Positions 9,053 through 19,098 of a stretch of DNA of 64,000 bases are shown here, in pieces. Every line of letters begins with the position of its first letter. The stretch's first letter is position 1. Where the stretch lies: positions 1 through 64,000 of the forward strand of contig NZ_JFZC01000034.1 in NCBI RefSeq assembly GCF_000648615.1. The letters are read 5' to 3'. The notes under the pieces were generated by a model. It worked only from the letters and a program-made list of their open reading frames with translations. It was not told where the DNA came from and did no database searches. Source of the DNA: Sporolactobacillus terrae DSM 11697 (lineage in GTDB: Bacteria; Bacillota; Bacilli; Bacillales; Sporolactobacillaceae). The position numbers and the translations under genes were made by a program.

Positions 9053-9937
9053 TTAATGCGTTCGTTTTTCCAGGTAGCGTGCAAGATCACCAAGCAGGCC
9101 GTCTTCAAAACCTAATTCCTTTAAATTGGCAAGTGCTTGCTCAACTTCCTGTGCAAGTTTTTCTTTTGCACCGTCAACACGCAGCAAACTTACATACGTG
9201 TTTTTATTGTTGGCAAGATCGCTGCCAATCGTTTTCCCTAATGCTTGCTCGTTGCCAATCACGTCGAGAATATCGTCTCCAATCTGAAACGCCAGTCCCA
9301 AATGCTCCGAATAGCGAATGAGTGCTTCTGTTTGCACCTCGGTTGCCTCTGCAATGACGGCTGCTGCCTCGACAGGAAATCGGATCAAGGCTCCGGTCTT
9401 TCTTTTGTGAATTGACATCAGTTCTTCTAAATGTAGCACTTTCCCCTCAGCTTCAAGATCATCTTCCTGACCGCCTACCATACCCTCGGGACCTGCTGAT
9501 TTTGCCAACCTACCAATTAGTGCTACTCTAACTGCTGCATCTAGGCTTTGATCATCAGCGATCATTTGAAAAGCCGCGGTCAGTAATCCGTCACCGGCGA
9601 GTATAGCAGTACCATCGCCATATACCACATGGTTTGTCGGTTGTCCGCGTCTCAATGTATCATTATCCATTGCGGGAAGGTCATCATGGATGAGTGAGTA
9701 CGTATGTATCATTTCAAGTCCCAGTGCAGTCTTTAACCCAATTTTTTCATCCCTGCCAAAGGAATGAAGCGTCGCAAAAAGCAAGATCGGTCGAATACGT
9801 TTTCCGCCTGCTTTTATCGAATAAAGCATTGCATTCTTTAACTTTTGGGTGATGGATAGGTGCTTAAACAGCTTCGGGAGCTGATCGTCAAACCATTCCT
9901 TCTTCTCAGCTAAATAAGCATTCAGCGCTTCGCTCAT
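9053..9937 (-). CDS. ispA: Farnesyl diphosphate synthase (polyprenyl synthetase)
   Basis: Elongates DMAPP/GPP with IPP to farnesyl diphosphate. The 294 aa carry the first aspartate-rich motif DDLPAMDND (from D85), the second motif QIGDDILD near 220-230, and the substrate-binding GGKRIRP near 44-50. The start ATG abuts the xseB stop. Downstream on the same strand comes the OLE RNA. It corresponds to yqiD of B. subtilis. Confidence 0.95.
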   Translation of the reverse strand: MSEALNAYLAEKKEWFDDQLPKLFKHLSITQKLKNAMLYSIKAGGKRIRPILLFATLHSFGRDEKIGLKTALGLEMIHTYSLIHDDLPAMDNDTLRRGQPTNHVVYGDGTAILAGDGLLTAAFQMIADDQSLDAAVRVALIGRLAKSAGPEGMVGGQEDDLEAEGKVLHLEELMSIHKRKTGALIRFPVEAAAVIAEATEVQTEALIRYSEHLGLAFQIGDDILDVIGNEQALGKTIGSDLANNKNTYVSLLRVDGAKEKLAQEVEQALANLKELGFEDGLLGDLARYLEKRTH

Positions 9938-10191
9938 TATTCGTCATCTCCCTGGACAGAAAAAGGGCGCGTTTCCCCATCCGGAGTTAGCAGTTGATCC
10001 ATTTTCTTTTCGACAGACTCCAGCTTATCATGACAAATCTTAGATAAAGCCATACCTTCTTGAAACAGCCCAATCGCTTTCTCTAAAGGAACATCGTTTT
10101 CTTCCAATTGTTTGACAATCTGATCAAGCTGATCCATCGCATCCTCAAAAGCCGGCGCTTTCGATTGATCTTGTTCAAAAGATTCACTCAT
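9937..10191 (-). CDS. xseB: Exodeoxyribonuclease VII small subunit
   Basis: Small helical subunit that assembles on XseA. The 84 aa have the family signature [18 protein letters not shown] longer frame opens at 10239, but the ATG at 10191 follows GGAGG with 9 bases of spacing and gives the normal family start. It overlaps the xseA stop by 8 bases, which is typical of the coupled pair. Confidence 0.93.
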   Translation of the reverse strand: MSESFEQDQSKAPAFEDAMDQLDQIVKQLEENDVPLEKAIGLFQEGMALSKICHDKLESVEKKMDQLLTPDGETRPFSVQGDDE

Positions 10192-11545
10192 TCGTCTTCG
10201 CCTCCTCAATACCCCATACTTGGCAGTCAATTGTTCCATCGTGCAGCCTCAAATTAATCATATCACCCGGATCAACTGTACGCACCGATTTAATCAGATG
10301 ATCGTCTTTATCAAACGCGAGCCCGTAGCCGCGTCCCATAATTTTAAGCGGACTCAAATGGTTCAACTGATCAATCCTTCGCTCAAAAAGTGCCTGCTTC
10401 TGGTTGAATTGAGCAGAAAAAGAACGGGTTAATTGACGTTCCCGATCATTGAGCCGCTCTTTGGCACGCGCAACAAGCTGGTTGGGCTTGCTTTGACTGA
10501 GCAGACGTTCCACCATGCCCAGCCGGTCACGCTTCCGTTGGATACCCATTTGAAACGCCCCGCGCAACCGTTCAATAAGCCGGTCACATTCTTGTTCTTT
10601 CTGCAGCACAAGCTGAGCAGGATAGCGAAAGGCATAGGATTGTTGCAGATGCTCCAGTTGCTTCTTCGCCTCGCGAATTTTGCCGCGAACGGCTTGTCCG
10701 AGTTGAGATTCTGTCTGTGCGAGTCTTCGTTGAAGGTCAATACGACTTGGAACCGCAAATTCACCAGCTGCCGTTGGCGTAGGCGCCCTTTTATCAGCAA
10801 CAAAGTCGGCAATTGTAAAGTCGGTTTCATGTCCCACAGCAGAAATAACAGGTATCCGCGACTGAAAAATAGCATGAGCAACCATTTCTTCATTGAAAGC
10901 CCACAGATCTTCAATGGATCCGCCGCCGCGCCCAACAATTAGAACATCGAAGCGATTGTACCGATTGGCCTGATCAATTGCTGCAGCGATTGAGGATGCA
11001 GCTCCCGCTCCTTGAACAAGCACTGGAAAAACGGTCAAGCGTGCCGCTGGAAATCTGCGCTTAATCGTTGTAAACAAGTCACGTATGGCTGCACCTGTGG
11101 GTGAGGTTATAATCGCAATTTCATGAGCTGCTTTTGGAAGTGGCTTTTTGAGCGTCTCATCAAACATGCCCTGCGCCTGAAGTTTCTTCTTCAGTGCTTC
11201 ATAAGCGAGATAAAGCCTGCCTAACCCATCCTGCTCCATTTCTCGGATATAGATCTGGTATTCACCATAAGGTTCATATAAAGCGACCGATCCTTGGACG
11301 AGCACTTTCATTCCATCTTCAGGTTCAAAGGTCAATCGGCGTGCATTTCCAGCAAACATGACGGCGCGAATCCGTGCATTTTTATCTTTAATTGTCAAAT
11401 ACAAATGGCCACGCGAATGCCGTTTATAATTAGAAATTTCCCCTCGCAACCAAACATTTTGAAGCTGTCCATTGGTTTCAAGAAGCTGTTTGATATAGCG
11501 CGTCAATTTGGTAACACTTACATAGCGTTCGTTTTCCATGAGCAA
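10184..11545 (-). CDS. xseA: Exodeoxyribonuclease VII large subunit
   Basis: Catalytic subunit of exonuclease VII. An N-terminal OB-fold (about 1-105, with [23 protein letters not shown]-like sequence) precedes the catalytic core ([39 protein letters not shown]) and a long coiled coil. The start is uncertain: TTG at 11545 lies directly after the folD stop with GGGA six bases upstream, while ATG at 11539 begins MENERYVSV. The difference is two residues. Confidence 0.95.
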   Translation of the reverse strand: MLMENERYVSVTKLTRYIKQLLETNGQLQNVWLRGEISNYKRHSRGHLYLTIKDKNARIRAVMFAGNARRLTFEPEDGMKVLVQGSVALYEPYGEYQIYIREMEQDGLGRLYLAYEALKKKLQAQGMFDETLKKPLPKAAHEIAIITSPTGAAIRDLFTTIKRRFPAARLTVFPVLVQGAGAASSIAAAIDQANRYNRFDVLIVGRGGGSIEDLWAFNEEMVAHAIFQSRIPVISAVGHETDFTIADFVADKRAPTPTAAGEFAVPSRIDLQRRLAQTESQLGQAVRGKIREAKKQLEHLQQSYAFRYPAQLVLQKEQECDRLIERLRGAFQMGIQRKRDRLGMVERLLSQSKPNQLVARAKERLNDRERQLTRSFSAQFNQKQALFERRIDQLNHLSPLKIMGRGYGLAFDKDDHLIKSVRTVDPGDMINLRLHDGTIDCQVWGIEEAKTNE

Positions 11546-12406
11546 TCAGAGTCCCTTTTCCATTTGTCTCATTGCAGCGGTCAATGTATTTTCCAATAGC
11601 ATGACCCGCGTCATCGGGCCGACTCCGCCGGGCACCGGCGTAAGATAACCCGCCTTTTCCTTCACCTCATCAAATGCCACATCACCAACCAATTTTCCTC
11701 TTGCATTTCGATTCATGCCAACATCGATTACAACAGCCCCAGGTTTAATATCATCAGCATGAATCAGTGATGCTTTGCCTGCTGCAACAATCAATATATC
11801 TGCTTGCTTCGTATACAATGATAACGGTTTTGACTTAGAATGACAGACTGTGACGGTCGCATCGCGATTTAGAAAAAGCAGTGAAACCGGCTTGCCGACG
11901 ATATTACTTCGACCAACGATGACGACATGCTTGCCGGCAATCGGTAAATGAATGGTTCTCAGCATCTCTAAAATTCCCGCGGGTGTACATGAAACAAACC
12001 CGGGCTGTCCCGTCACGATTCGCCCAATATTAACTGGGTGAAAGCCATCAACATCTTTTTCAGGACGGATCGCTTGAACCACTTTTTGTTCTGAAATATG
12101 ACTTGGCAACGGCAATTGAACAAGAATGGCGTGAATCCTGCGATCAACATTAAGCTTGGTAATTTGATTCAGAAGTTCAGCTTCAGCAACGTCTCCCGGT
12201 AAACGAATTAATTGTGAATGAATGCCCACTTCCTGACAATCGCTTACTTTCCCCTTCACATAGGAGACGGATGCAGGATGATTACCAATAAGAAGGACAG
12301 CCAGCCCAGGTGTCGTTCCTTTTTGTTTCATTAATTCAACCTGAGCGATCATTGCTTTTCTTTTTTCTGCAGCAATTGCTTTGCCGTTTATGAGTTGTGC
12401 ACTCAT
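11546..12406 (-). CDS. folD: FolD: methylene-THF dehydrogenase/cyclohydrolase
   Basis: Bifunctional enzyme interconverting 5,10-methylene-, methenyl- and 10-formyl-tetrahydrofolate with NADP. The 286 aa include the catalytic YVKGK motif (about 49-53), VQLPLP, the PEKDVDGFHPVN segment and the GRSNIVGKP dinucleotide motif. The last base of its TGA is directly followed by the TTG candidate start of xseA, so translation is probably coupled. In the same operon as the C1-using glycine pathway precursors only by function, not by transcript. Confidence 0.96.
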   Translation of the reverse strand: MSAQLINGKAIAAEKRKAMIAQVELMKQKGTTPGLAVLLIGNHPASVSYVKGKVSDCQEVGIHSQLIRLPGDVAEAELLNQITKLNVDRRIHAILVQLPLPSHISEQKVVQAIRPEKDVDGFHPVNIGRIVTGQPGFVSCTPAGILEMLRTIHLPIAGKHVVIVGRSNIVGKPVSLLFLNRDATVTVCHSKSKPLSLYTKQADILIVAAGKASLIHADDIKPGAVVIDVGMNRNARGKLVGDVAFDEVKEKAGYLTPVPGGVGPMTRVMLLENTLTAAMRQMEKGL

Positions 12407-12424
12407 ACTCTATCATCCTTTTCA

Positions 12425-12826
12425 TCAGCAATTTGTTTCTATTTCTTTAGAAATGCCGGAAAGAACGCCATTAACAAATTTTCTTGTCTGTTCATCACTA
12501 TAAATTTTGCAAAGTTCAACCGCTTCATTGACAGAGACCGTCAATGGAATGTCATCAAAATACATGATTTCACAAACAGCTAGACGCAGAATGGTTTTAT
12601 CAATATTCCCAACACGATCAAGAGACCAGTTTTTTAAATGCTTGCTGATCAGTTGATCGATGGCTTCTTCGTGATCTAAGGTTTGATCCAGCAGCCGAGT
12701 AACAAAAGGGTCAACAGGTTCTCCTTCATCTTTTACGGCATCGATGGCCGACTTTCTGTCAATATCGCTGAGTGTCATTTGAAATAAGGCTTGCAATGCC
12801 AGCTGACGTGCTTCTCTTCGATTCAT
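12425..12826 (-). CDS. nusB: NusB transcription antitermination factor
   Basis: Helical RNA-binding protein that with NusE/S10 binds boxA of rRNA leaders. The 133 aa carry the signature RREARQLALQALFQ at the N-terminus and SVNEAVELCKIYS towards the C-terminus. It lies between the asp23-like gene and folD, as in B. subtilis (yqhY-nusB-folD). Confidence 0.95.
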   Translation of the reverse strand: MNRREARQLALQALFQMTLSDIDRKSAIDAVKDEGEPVDPFVTRLLDQTLDHEEAIDQLISKHLKNWSLDRVGNIDKTILRLAVCEIMYFDDIPLTVSVNEAVELCKIYSDEQTRKFVNGVLSGISKEIETNC

Positions 12827-12924
12827 TACGTACTCCCTTTCATCTTACATTTCACATGATTCATTGTCTTGAACATTCATAAGCTGTCAACGGTTTCACA
12901 TCATAACTGCTGAGGACTACACGG

Positions 12925-12965
12925 AAAGAAGCAAAGAGGACAACCTCCCGCCCCTTTGCTTCTTA
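12925..12965 (-). terminator. Hairpin after the asp23-like gene
   Basis: Immediately after the stop of the asp23-like gene the minus strand has AAGAAGCAAAG and its complement CTTTGCTTCTT around a GC-rich loop. The following T run is poor, so it may attenuate, process or stabilise the transcript rather than fully terminate it before nusB. Confidence 0.5.
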
Positions 12966-13370
12966 ATCGATTGCATCATTGTCATTTTCTTTATGCTCGA
13001 AACGCACACCGACAACATGAATATTGATTTCACTAACATCAAGTGCAGTCATCCGCTTAAGCTTTTGAACAATATTATCCTGCACTTTCTCGGCAACTTC
13101 GGGAATCGAAACACCATAGTTCATGATCAATTGAACATCAATCGTAATCCCTTCATCAGTCAGATCAACTTTAACACCTTTTCGATTGTTGTGACCGCCT
13201 AGTTTCTCTACCATTCCGGCAGCAAATCCTCCATACATTTCACCGACCCCGACAACTTCGATAGCGGCAAGGCTGGCGATCACTTCAATCACTTCCGGTG
13301 AAATTTCAATTCTGCCTAAATCCTCCTGATGTTCTTCAACCTCAATGGTTTGTTTTTCATTTTCAGGCAT
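12963..13370 (-). CDS. yqhY: Asp23/YqhY-family envelope stress-type protein
   Basis: Small Asp23 (DUF322) family protein, linked in B. subtilis to lipid and acetyl-CoA carboxylase homeostasis through its co-expression with accB-accC. The domain spans about residues 18-120 and begins GRIEISPEVIEVIASLAA. Three nearby starts exist; ATG at 13370 is preferred (135 aa) because GGAGG lies 10 bases upstream. It follows accC by 19 bases, the conserved accB-accC-yqhY order. Confidence 0.93.
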   Translation of the reverse strand: MPENEKQTIEVEEHQEDLGRIEISPEVIEVIASLAAIEVVGVGEMYGGFAAGMVEKLGGHNNRKGVKVDLTDEGITIDVQLIMNYGVSIPEVAEKVQDNIVQKLKRMTALDVSEINIHVVGVRFEHKENDNDAID

Positions 13371-13389
13371 GAGCATCACACCTCCACGA

Positions 13390-14742
13390 TTAGCTTTGCT
13401 CGTTCAACGGGTATTTTTCCAAGAATTTCGTATTAAATTGTCCACTTTGAAAAACCGGATGCTTGAGCAGACGTGTGTGAAAGGGAATCGTCGTTTTGAT
13501 CCCTTCAATAACATATTCGTCAAGTGCGCGTTTCATTGTCGCAATAGCATCTTCTCTTGTTTTCCCATACGCAATGACCTTTGATACCATGGAGTCATAG
13601 TATGGAGGAATGAAATAGCCTTGATAGACAGCTGAATCGATTCGAACCCCAGGACCTCCGGGGGCAAGATAAGTCTCAACACGTCCGCAGGAAGGCATGA
13701 AATTCTTCTCTGAGTCTTCAGCATTGATCCGGCATTCTATCGCGTGTCCGGTCAACTGAATATCCTCTTGGCTGATCGAAAGCGGCTCACCGGCAGCGAT
13801 ACGAAGCTGTTCCTTGACCAAGTCCACACCGGTAACTTCCTCAGTAACGCCGTGTTCCACCTGGATGCGCGTGTTCATTTCCATGAAGTAAAACGATCCG
13901 TCCGGTTCATAAATGAATTCAATCGTTCCAGCACCGCGGTAACGGACAGCACGTGCGGCACGAACCGCGGCTGCACCCATTTCCCGGCGTTTCGCTTCAT
14001 TGAGTGCCGGTGAGGGAGACTCTTCTAATAACTTCTGAAGGCGCCTCTGAATCGTACAGTCACGCTCGCCAAGATGAACGACGTGCCCGTGCTCGTCCGC
14101 CAGTACTTGAATCTCAACATGTCTGAAATTTTCGATATACTTCTCGATGTATACCCCGGAATTTCCGAAAGAAGTATCGGCCTCTTGCTGAGTAATAGCA
14201 ATCCCGTGACGCAGTTCTTCTTCATTCTTGGCAACGCGAATCCCCTTGCCTCCGCCGCCTGCGGTCGCTTTAATAAGAACCGGGTAGCCGATATCTTTTG
14301 CAATCTTCACTCCGTCCTCAACATTGTCAATGATACCATTGGAACCTGGGACAACCGGTACGTCAGCGTCTTTCATTGTTTGCTTTGCTACGTCTTTGAT
14401 CCCCATTTTACTAATGGCTTCTGATGTCGGACCGATGAATTTGATGTTGCATTCTTCACACATCTCAGCAAAATCAGCATTCTCAGAAAGGAATCCATAC
14501 CCCGGATGAATCGCATCGCAGCCAGTCAATGCAGCGACACTGATCATGTTGGTATAGCTGAGGTAACTGTCCTTAGGGGCATTGGGTCCAATACAGTAGG
14601 CTTCATCAGCAAGCTGTACATGAAGCGCATCCTTATCGGCTTGAGAATAAACCGCTACCGTTGCTATGTTCAATTCTTTACAAGCGCGAATAATTCTAAC
14701 CGCAATTTCTCCTCGATTGGCTATTAATACTTTTTTTATCAT
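13390..14742 (-). CDS. accC: Biotin carboxylase, acetyl-CoA carboxylase subunit
   Basis: ATP-dependent carboxylation of biotin on BCCP, the first half-reaction of malonyl-CoA synthesis. The 450 aa show the N-terminal domain ([14 protein letters not shown]), the ATP-grasp glycine loop ([12 protein letters not shown]), and catalytic-region motifs [10 protein letters not shown] and [11 protein letters not shown]. It lies 14 bases after accB. Confidence 0.97.
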   Translation of the reverse strand: MIKKVLIANRGEIAVRIIRACKELNIATVAVYSQADKDALHVQLADEAYCIGPNAPKDSYLSYTNMISVAALTGCDAIHPGYGFLSENADFAEMCEECNIKFIGPTSEAISKMGIKDVAKQTMKDADVPVVPGSNGIIDNVEDGVKIAKDIGYPVLIKATAGGGGKGIRVAKNEEELRHGIAITQQEADTSFGNSGVYIEKYIENFRHVEIQVLADEHGHVVHLGERDCTIQRRLQKLLEESPSPALNEAKRREMGAAAVRAARAVRYRGAGTIEFIYEPDGSFYFMEMNTRIQVEHGVTEEVTGVDLVKEQLRIAAGEPLSISQEDIQLTGHAIECRINAEDSEKNFMPSCGRVETYLAPGGPGVRIDSAVYQGYFIPPYYDSMVSKVIAYGKTREDAIATMKRALDEYVIEGIKTTIPFHTRLLKHPVFQSGQFNTKFLEKYPLNEQS

Positions 14743-14756
14743 TTAAACTAAACTCC

Positions 14757-15251
14757 TTAATCTTCCTTAACCAAGAATAATGGCTGACCATACTCAACAA
14801 GCTGACCATCTTCCACAAGAACGTCAACAATCGTCCCTTTGCAATCGGCTTCTATTTCATTGAATAGTTTCATTGCTTCAACAATACAAACGACCGACTT
14901 CTTGTCTACTTTTGATCCTTTAGAAACAAACGCATCTGCGTCAGGTGAGGAGGACGAATAAAAAGTTCCAACCATCGGTGCCGTAATTTTGTGGAGGGAC
15001 GGGTCAGCATCTGTATTTGCTTCCGCAGCCGCAGGTTCAGCACTTGTATTTGATTGTGGCTCAAGCTGAGCAGAAGGTGCCTGAACAGCCGTCGTCTGAG
15101 GTGCTGCCTCAACGATTGTTTTTACTTTTCCAGCAAATGCATCCGCTTTTCTTAAGGTGATTTTTCCATCTTCTGCCTCAAGTTTCAGTTCGCTTAATGA
15201 AGATGAATCCAGTTCTTTAATTAAAGTCTTAATGTCTTCAATAGTTAGCAA
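14757..15251 (-). CDS. accB: Biotin carboxyl carrier protein (BCCP)
   Basis: Carries the biotin of acetyl-CoA carboxylase. The 164 aa have an N-terminal helical region, an Ala/Pro/Gln-rich linker (about 55-85) and the C-terminal biotinyl domain with EAMKLFNEIEA; the biotinylated lysine is about K128. The start is taken as TTG at 15251 because GGAG lies 8 bases upstream and the protein then begins LLTIEDIKTLI like homologues. A TATAAT hexamer at about 15286-15291 could be its -10 element. Confidence 0.95.
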   Translation of the reverse strand: MLTIEDIKTLIKELDSSSLSELKLEAEDGKITLRKADAFAGKVKTIVEAAPQTTAVQAPSAQLEPQSNTSAEPAAAEANTDADPSLHKITAPMVGTFYSSSSPDADAFVSKGSKVDKKSVVCIVEAMKLFNEIEADCKGTIVDVLVEDGQLVEYGQPLFLVKED

Positions 15252-15299
15252 ATCCAGCACTCCTTTATCCCGTCCGCTTTAAACTCAATTATAACATAT

Positions 15300-15538
15300 C
15301 ATCATTCACTTGTTTGATACTCATAATTCCTTCAAGCGTTGTTCGTTGGGCATTTATTTTGTTTGTCTACTCGTCCAGAAAACGATAACCCTATAGGATT
15401 ACGAATCAATGGACAAAAATGTTTCGACTTGATTAAAAATACTCGGCTAGTCCCGTTCCTAACTTTCGCAGGACGCGCAACCAAGTGATTGTTTTTTCGG
15501 TTTGAATACATTGACGACGTCTGATACTTTCTTACCTT
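15300..15538. repeat. Possible dispersed intergenic repeat upstream of accB
   Basis: The 376-base gap between spoIIIAH and accB holds no convincing gene. On the minus strand it contains a segment (GAAAGTATCAGACGTCGTCA, then TTGGTTGCGCGTCCTGCGAA) that looks like intergenic repeat sequence, and its GCGTCCTGCGA core recurs in the leader at 30361-30545. Classification as a repeat is inference from this one shared core. Confidence 0.3.
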
Positions 15539-15576
15539 ACCAAAAAAACTGCTGCGAAAAAATCGCAACAGCTTTT
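15539..15576 (-). terminator. Terminator of the spoIIIA operon
   Basis: On the minus strand GCTGTTGCGA pairs with TCGCAGCAGT (two G-U pairs) around a T-rich loop and is followed by seven T. It lies about 50 bases after the spoIIIAH stop. Confidence 0.75.
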
Positions 15577-15627
15577 ATTCTACCTTATTTTATCTAAAAA
15601 ATCTTTAAGCGGCATTGATTTATTAAA

Positions 15628-16164
15628 TTACTTTTGATTTAACGCGTAGGTAACACTGACAACGCGGCCGGTCCCCAAATATTCATTTGTTAATTGAATA
15701 ATTTCATTGGCTTGCTTATTCGTCAATTTATCAGCGCTGACATAAACTTGAACTTGGTTGCCGCTTGTTTTGACAACACTTTTATCATAGCCTTTCGATT
15801 CGATGACGTCTTCAAGCATTGTTTCATTATTCGCAGTTGTTTTAAGATCTGACATTGCGTCGTAGGCAGCACTAATCTCTTTGGCTGTACTATTTTTTGA
15901 AGCAACAACGCTCTCATACTTGTTTTCCAAGCTCTTGCGTTCGTCATCTTTAGTCAACTCAATATTGGCGAGCTTTTCTTCAGTTGCACTGGCTGCAACT
16001 GTTTTTGCTGTCTTTGCCGTTTTTGATCCTGCGCTTGTCTGAGCCGCTTTCTCACCGGATTGCGCCGTTTGCCCATGGTTTCCTGGAGCAGAGAGCGCGT
16101 ACACGGAGAGAACAACAATTAAGCTGAGCATTGTGAGTAACCAAACCGTTTGTTTTTTGATCAT
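15628..16164 (-). CDS. spoIIIAH: SpoIIIAH, feeding-tube channel protein
   Basis: Mother-cell membrane protein whose YscJ/FliF-like ectodomain binds SpoIIQ from the forespore to form the intercellular channel. At 178 aa it is shorter than the 218 aa of B. subtilis. A single membrane segment (about 7-27, start MIKKQTVWLLTML as in homologues) is followed by an Ala/Ser/Lys-rich linker and the ring-building domain (about 85-178). It is the last gene of the operon. Confidence 0.94.
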   Translation of the reverse strand: MIKKQTVWLLTMLSLIVVLSVYALSAPGNHGQTAQSGEKAAQTSAGSKTAKTAKTVAASATEEKLANIELTKDDERKSLENKYESVVASKNSTAKEISAAYDAMSDLKTTANNETMLEDVIESKGYDKSVVKTSGNQVQVYVSADKLTNKQANEIIQLTNEYLGTGRVVSVTYALNQK

Positions 16165-16178
16165 GTTTTTTCTCCTCC

Positions 16179-16835
16179 TCAGTCATTCTTCTCAAGAACC
16201 GTTACTTTGTAAGACGGTAGATCCAAAACGGTAGAAACTGCATCCATGATTGCGACTTTCGTCGATGATTGCTCGGCACCTCTGGCGACAACGATAACGC
16301 CGCGTACTGTTGGCTGCTCATTGCCGATCACAACGGGCACTTTGTTGCCATCCTGATCAATCATGACTACTTCACTATCTTCGTTGCGCTCAGTAACCTG
16401 GCGTTTGCCGCCTTTTGGATCGGTCTCACTCGTTTGATTATCCTGTACCTTTGTGTTGTTTTGATAAATCTTCTTTTCTGTAGAAGCAAAAGTCACCATA
16501 ACCGAGACATCCGATACGCCGCGTATTTGTTCCAATATATTTTTTAAATTCTGATTCACATAAGACTCATACTTTTCAATCGAAGTCATCGTGCCCGTCT
16601 TTGTTCCTGCTTTAATCTCTGAGAGGTTCTTCGAATCCTTGGTGCTGAAGGCAGGTTCAGCAGTTGATGGCTCAGACCCTTTTTCGGAAAAGAAATGACT
16701 GGCAGCCAAAAGCGCCATACCGACCAGCGCTAGCGCAACCAATTTAACCAATGCGCTTTTTGTACTTTTTGCCGGTTTTCCGTCCTTATCCTTGCCCCCA
16801 AGCATCCGGCTCAGCTTTTCAATCCATCGCATCAT
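16179..16835 (-). CDS. spoIIIAG: SpoIIIAG, ring-forming channel protein
   Basis: Forms a large ring in the space between mother cell and forespore. The 218 aa include a membrane segment (about 28-47) and a ring-building domain with conserved sequence around LEQIRGVSDVSVMVTFAS and VRGVIVVARGAE. It is followed by spoIIIAH after 14 bases. Confidence 0.94.
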   Translation of the reverse strand: MMRWIEKLSRMLGGKDKDGKPAKSTKSALVKLVALALVGMALLAASHFFSEKGSEPSTAEPAFSTKDSKNLSEIKAGTKTGTMTSIEKYESYVNQNLKNILEQIRGVSDVSVMVTFASTEKKIYQNNTKVQDNQTSETDPKGGKRQVTERNEDSEVVMIDQDGNKVPVVIGNEQPTVRGVIVVARGAEQSSTKVAIMDAVSTVLDLPSYKVTVLEKND

Positions 16836-16839
16836 ACCT

Positions 16840-17472
16840 TCACTCTCCCCCTTCCATGTTTACTGAGATGAGGCGCTCATTGAGTTCCCATCGTTTCGCA
16901 AGGAAGGCTCGGACATCTTTCATCTCATTGGATTCATGTACCGACTTCTCAGTTGTCGACTGCTTATCTAGGTCGACCGATACACTTTGAACGGGTTGAA
17001 TGCTCCGAATTCCGGATTCTTGACGACGATGGCTTGCTTCCGCTTTTTCAACCGTAACTTTAACGTTTCGCACCGACAGATCTTGTCCGTCCTCATGCGC
17101 AGCGGAGAGTTCCAAATGTGCAATTTGTAATCCGTATTGTTCATTCAACTCCTCCTTCACCTGATTTTTCATATGGACAACCACTTGTTCTTGAATATAT
17201 GCGGCTTGTGCCTTTTCTATTTCACTTTTTTGGCGCGCGGTTTCTTTTTTTACCGGTTCGTTGTATTTCTGCGTGTTGATCCCTTGAAGCAGACTGTTCG
17301 GGTCAACATGAAACAAACGAATAACCGGATCCATCAATGCAATAATGAGTACAAGACCAATAACAAACTTAATATATTTTTGGAAAACGCCGGAAGGCAT
17401 GAGCAATTCAAGTATGACCGCGAACAGAACGATGAGAACAATTTGTGAAATCCAATGAACAAGATAGCCCAT
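16840..17472 (-). CDS. spoIIIAF: SpoIIIAF stage III sporulation protein
   Basis: Channel-complex component with a FliF/YscJ-like ectodomain. Two N-terminal membrane segments (about 8-28 and 34-52) are followed by a soluble region of charged, coiled-coil-prone sequence. The 210 aa match B. subtilis. It lies 4 bases from spoIIIAG. Confidence 0.92.
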   Translation of the reverse strand: MGYLVHWISQIVLIVLFAVILELLMPSGVFQKYIKFVIGLVLIIALMDPVIRLFHVDPNSLLQGINTQKYNEPVKKETARQKSEIEKAQAAYIQEQVVVHMKNQVKEELNEQYGLQIAHLELSAAHEDGQDLSVRNVKVTVEKAEASHRRQESGIRSIQPVQSVSVDLDKQSTTEKSVHESNEMKDVRAFLAKRWELNERLISVNMEGGE

Positions 17473-17483
17473 CTATGCACCTC

Positions 17484-18680
17484 CTAGCGCACCATTAGCG
17501 ACAGATTTCCAGATGCAATAATGATCGTGATGGCAAGAAAGAACATAAGCGAGACGACGGCGAGTGCTGCGAACAAATAGAAAATGCTTTTTGCCATGAT
17601 GACCAGACAATCGATGACGGGACCGCCTCCCAGCGGCTGCAGTACAGCGGCTGCTAAATTATAAATAAACGCGAGCGATACGATTTTGAGCAATGGAAAA
17701 ACGGTGATACAAATCAAAATAAGCAGACCGACAATTCCAATCGTATTCTTTAACAGTACCGAGGCGCCCATGACCGTATCAGCAGCCTCAGTAAACATCC
17801 TCCCGACCACCGGGATAAAGTTTCCGGTAAAAAATTTTGCGGATTTTACCATCAAACCATCGGAAATCGATGTTGCCGCCCCTTGAACTGAGATAACTCC
17901 GAGAAAAACGGCAAAAAAACCAGCCAAAGTAAAGAGGGCAACATTTTTCATTAGCTCACTGAGTCTGGTGAGTTTATAGTGATCGGACAAAGTACTGACA
18001 ATGGCGAGCAAGGCAGACATTAACAGCAACGGCAAAACAAAGGAAGAAATCAGCCATCCCGATGCATTAACAAGAAAGATAACAAGCGGATGAAAAAAGG
18101 CAACGGAGGCAAGTCCTCCGGTAGCCGCAGTCAACCCCAGAACGAGAGGGAGCAGCGCAATGAGAAAATGGCTCATCGTACCAACGGTTTCGTTCGTATA
18201 ATTAATCGCCAGTCGAAAACTGTTCAACATCAGAATCATAAGCACTAAGGTAACAACTAGATAAGCGACCTTAGAAACTGCCTTGTGCTCAAATGCCGAC
18301 TGAATGGTTTGAAGCAGCGTTGAAAAGACGGTAAGCAGAATCAGAGTACCAAGCAGCTTGCTGCTGACAACGAGTTCATTCAAAAAGAATCGAACCGATC
18401 CGTCGATCATTTTTTTAAAAAAACTTTCTTTATCTGAATGCAGCAAATCTTTGAAGTTGGTTTCGGTTTCGGGCAGAAATCCGTTATAATCCGTAACAAC
18501 TTTCTGCCAATATGCATCAATTTTATCGGTGTCAAGCTGATCAAGCTGCTGATCAGACCATTGCTGCAACTCGCCGCTGTCTTCTGCATAAGCAGGCTTG
18601 TCCGCACCAAACAAGAGTATGAGCAAGAACAGCATGAATGCCAGAAGCTGAAATCGCTTGGAATATAACCTTCGCCTCAT
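17484..18680 (-). CDS. spoIIIAE: SpoIIIAE polytopic membrane protein
   Basis: Putative membrane core of the feeding-tube apparatus. The 398 aa begin with a cleavable-type signal sequence (hydrophobic 10-28, then ADKPAYAED) and contain about seven to eight membrane segments from residue 110 to the C-terminus. The family signature region is around TGNFIPVVGRMFTEAADTV. It starts 1 base after spoIIIAD. Confidence 0.94.
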   Translation of the reverse strand: MRRRLYSKRFQLLAFMLFLLILLFGADKPAYAEDSGELQQWSDQQLDQLDTDKIDAYWQKVVTDYNGFLPETETNFKDLLHSDKESFFKKMIDGSVRFFLNELVVSSKLLGTLILLTVFSTLLQTIQSAFEHKAVSKVAYLVVTLVLMILMLNSFRLAINYTNETVGTMSHFLIALLPLVLGLTAATGGLASVAFFHPLVIFLVNASGWLISSFVLPLLLMSALLAIVSTLSDHYKLTRLSELMKNVALFTLAGFFAVFLGVISVQGAATSISDGLMVKSAKFFTGNFIPVVGRMFTEAADTVMGASVLLKNTIGIVGLLILICITVFPLLKIVSLAFIYNLAAAVLQPLGGGPVIDCLVIMAKSIFYLFAALAVVSLMFFLAITIIIASGNLSLMVR

Positions 18681-18681
18681 C

Positions 18682-19083
18682 TCAACCTCCTCCTACTTGT
18701 GGCATTAAGTTCATCACGGTTTCAACGATGGCGGTCAAAATAGGAATAGCCATAACCAAAATGATCAATTTTCCTGCTAACTCAATTTTCCCAGCCATTG
18801 AGCTTTGTCCCGCATCTTTTGCAATTTGTGCACCAAATTCCGAGATATAAGCGATGCCGATTATTTTAAGAATGGTCGCAACGTAAACATTATTTAGATG
18901 CGCGGTTTGCGCCATATTTTTCAGCATCTCCATAACCAAACGAATTTGGTCGATCATCATGAGGAGAATAAACACACCAGCGATGAGCGAGACAACTAAA
19001 GCAAACACTGGGTTTCTCTGCTTCAAAATAAGCGTGAGAAATGTGACAGAAAGTCCCAATCCAACGATCTGAAGAATATCCAT
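18682..19083 (-). CDS. spoIIIAD: SpoIIIAD membrane protein
   Basis: Small polytopic subunit (133 aa) with about four hydrophobic segments and the conserved stretch KIIGIAYISEFGAQIAKDAG. It belongs to the SpoIIIAC/AD family and sits in the conserved order AC-AD-AE. Confidence 0.94.
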   Translation of the reverse strand: MDILQIVGLGLSVTFLTLILKQRNPVFALVVSLIAGVFILLMMIDQIRLVMEMLKNMAQTAHLNNVYVATILKIIGIAYISEFGAQIAKDAGQSSMAGKIELAGKLIILVMAIPILTAIVETVMNLMPQVGGG

Positions 19084-19098
19084 GGATCAGCCGCCTCA

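Noticed and set aside
10433-10942. Long antisense open frames (169 codons on both other frames) within xseA
   Set aside because: They are shadows of the clear xseA reading frame and have no family motifs.
15332-15568. 78-codon open frame in the accB-spoIIIAH gap
   Set aside because: It runs through the repeat-like segment and the spoIIIA terminator; no ribosome site and no protein motif.
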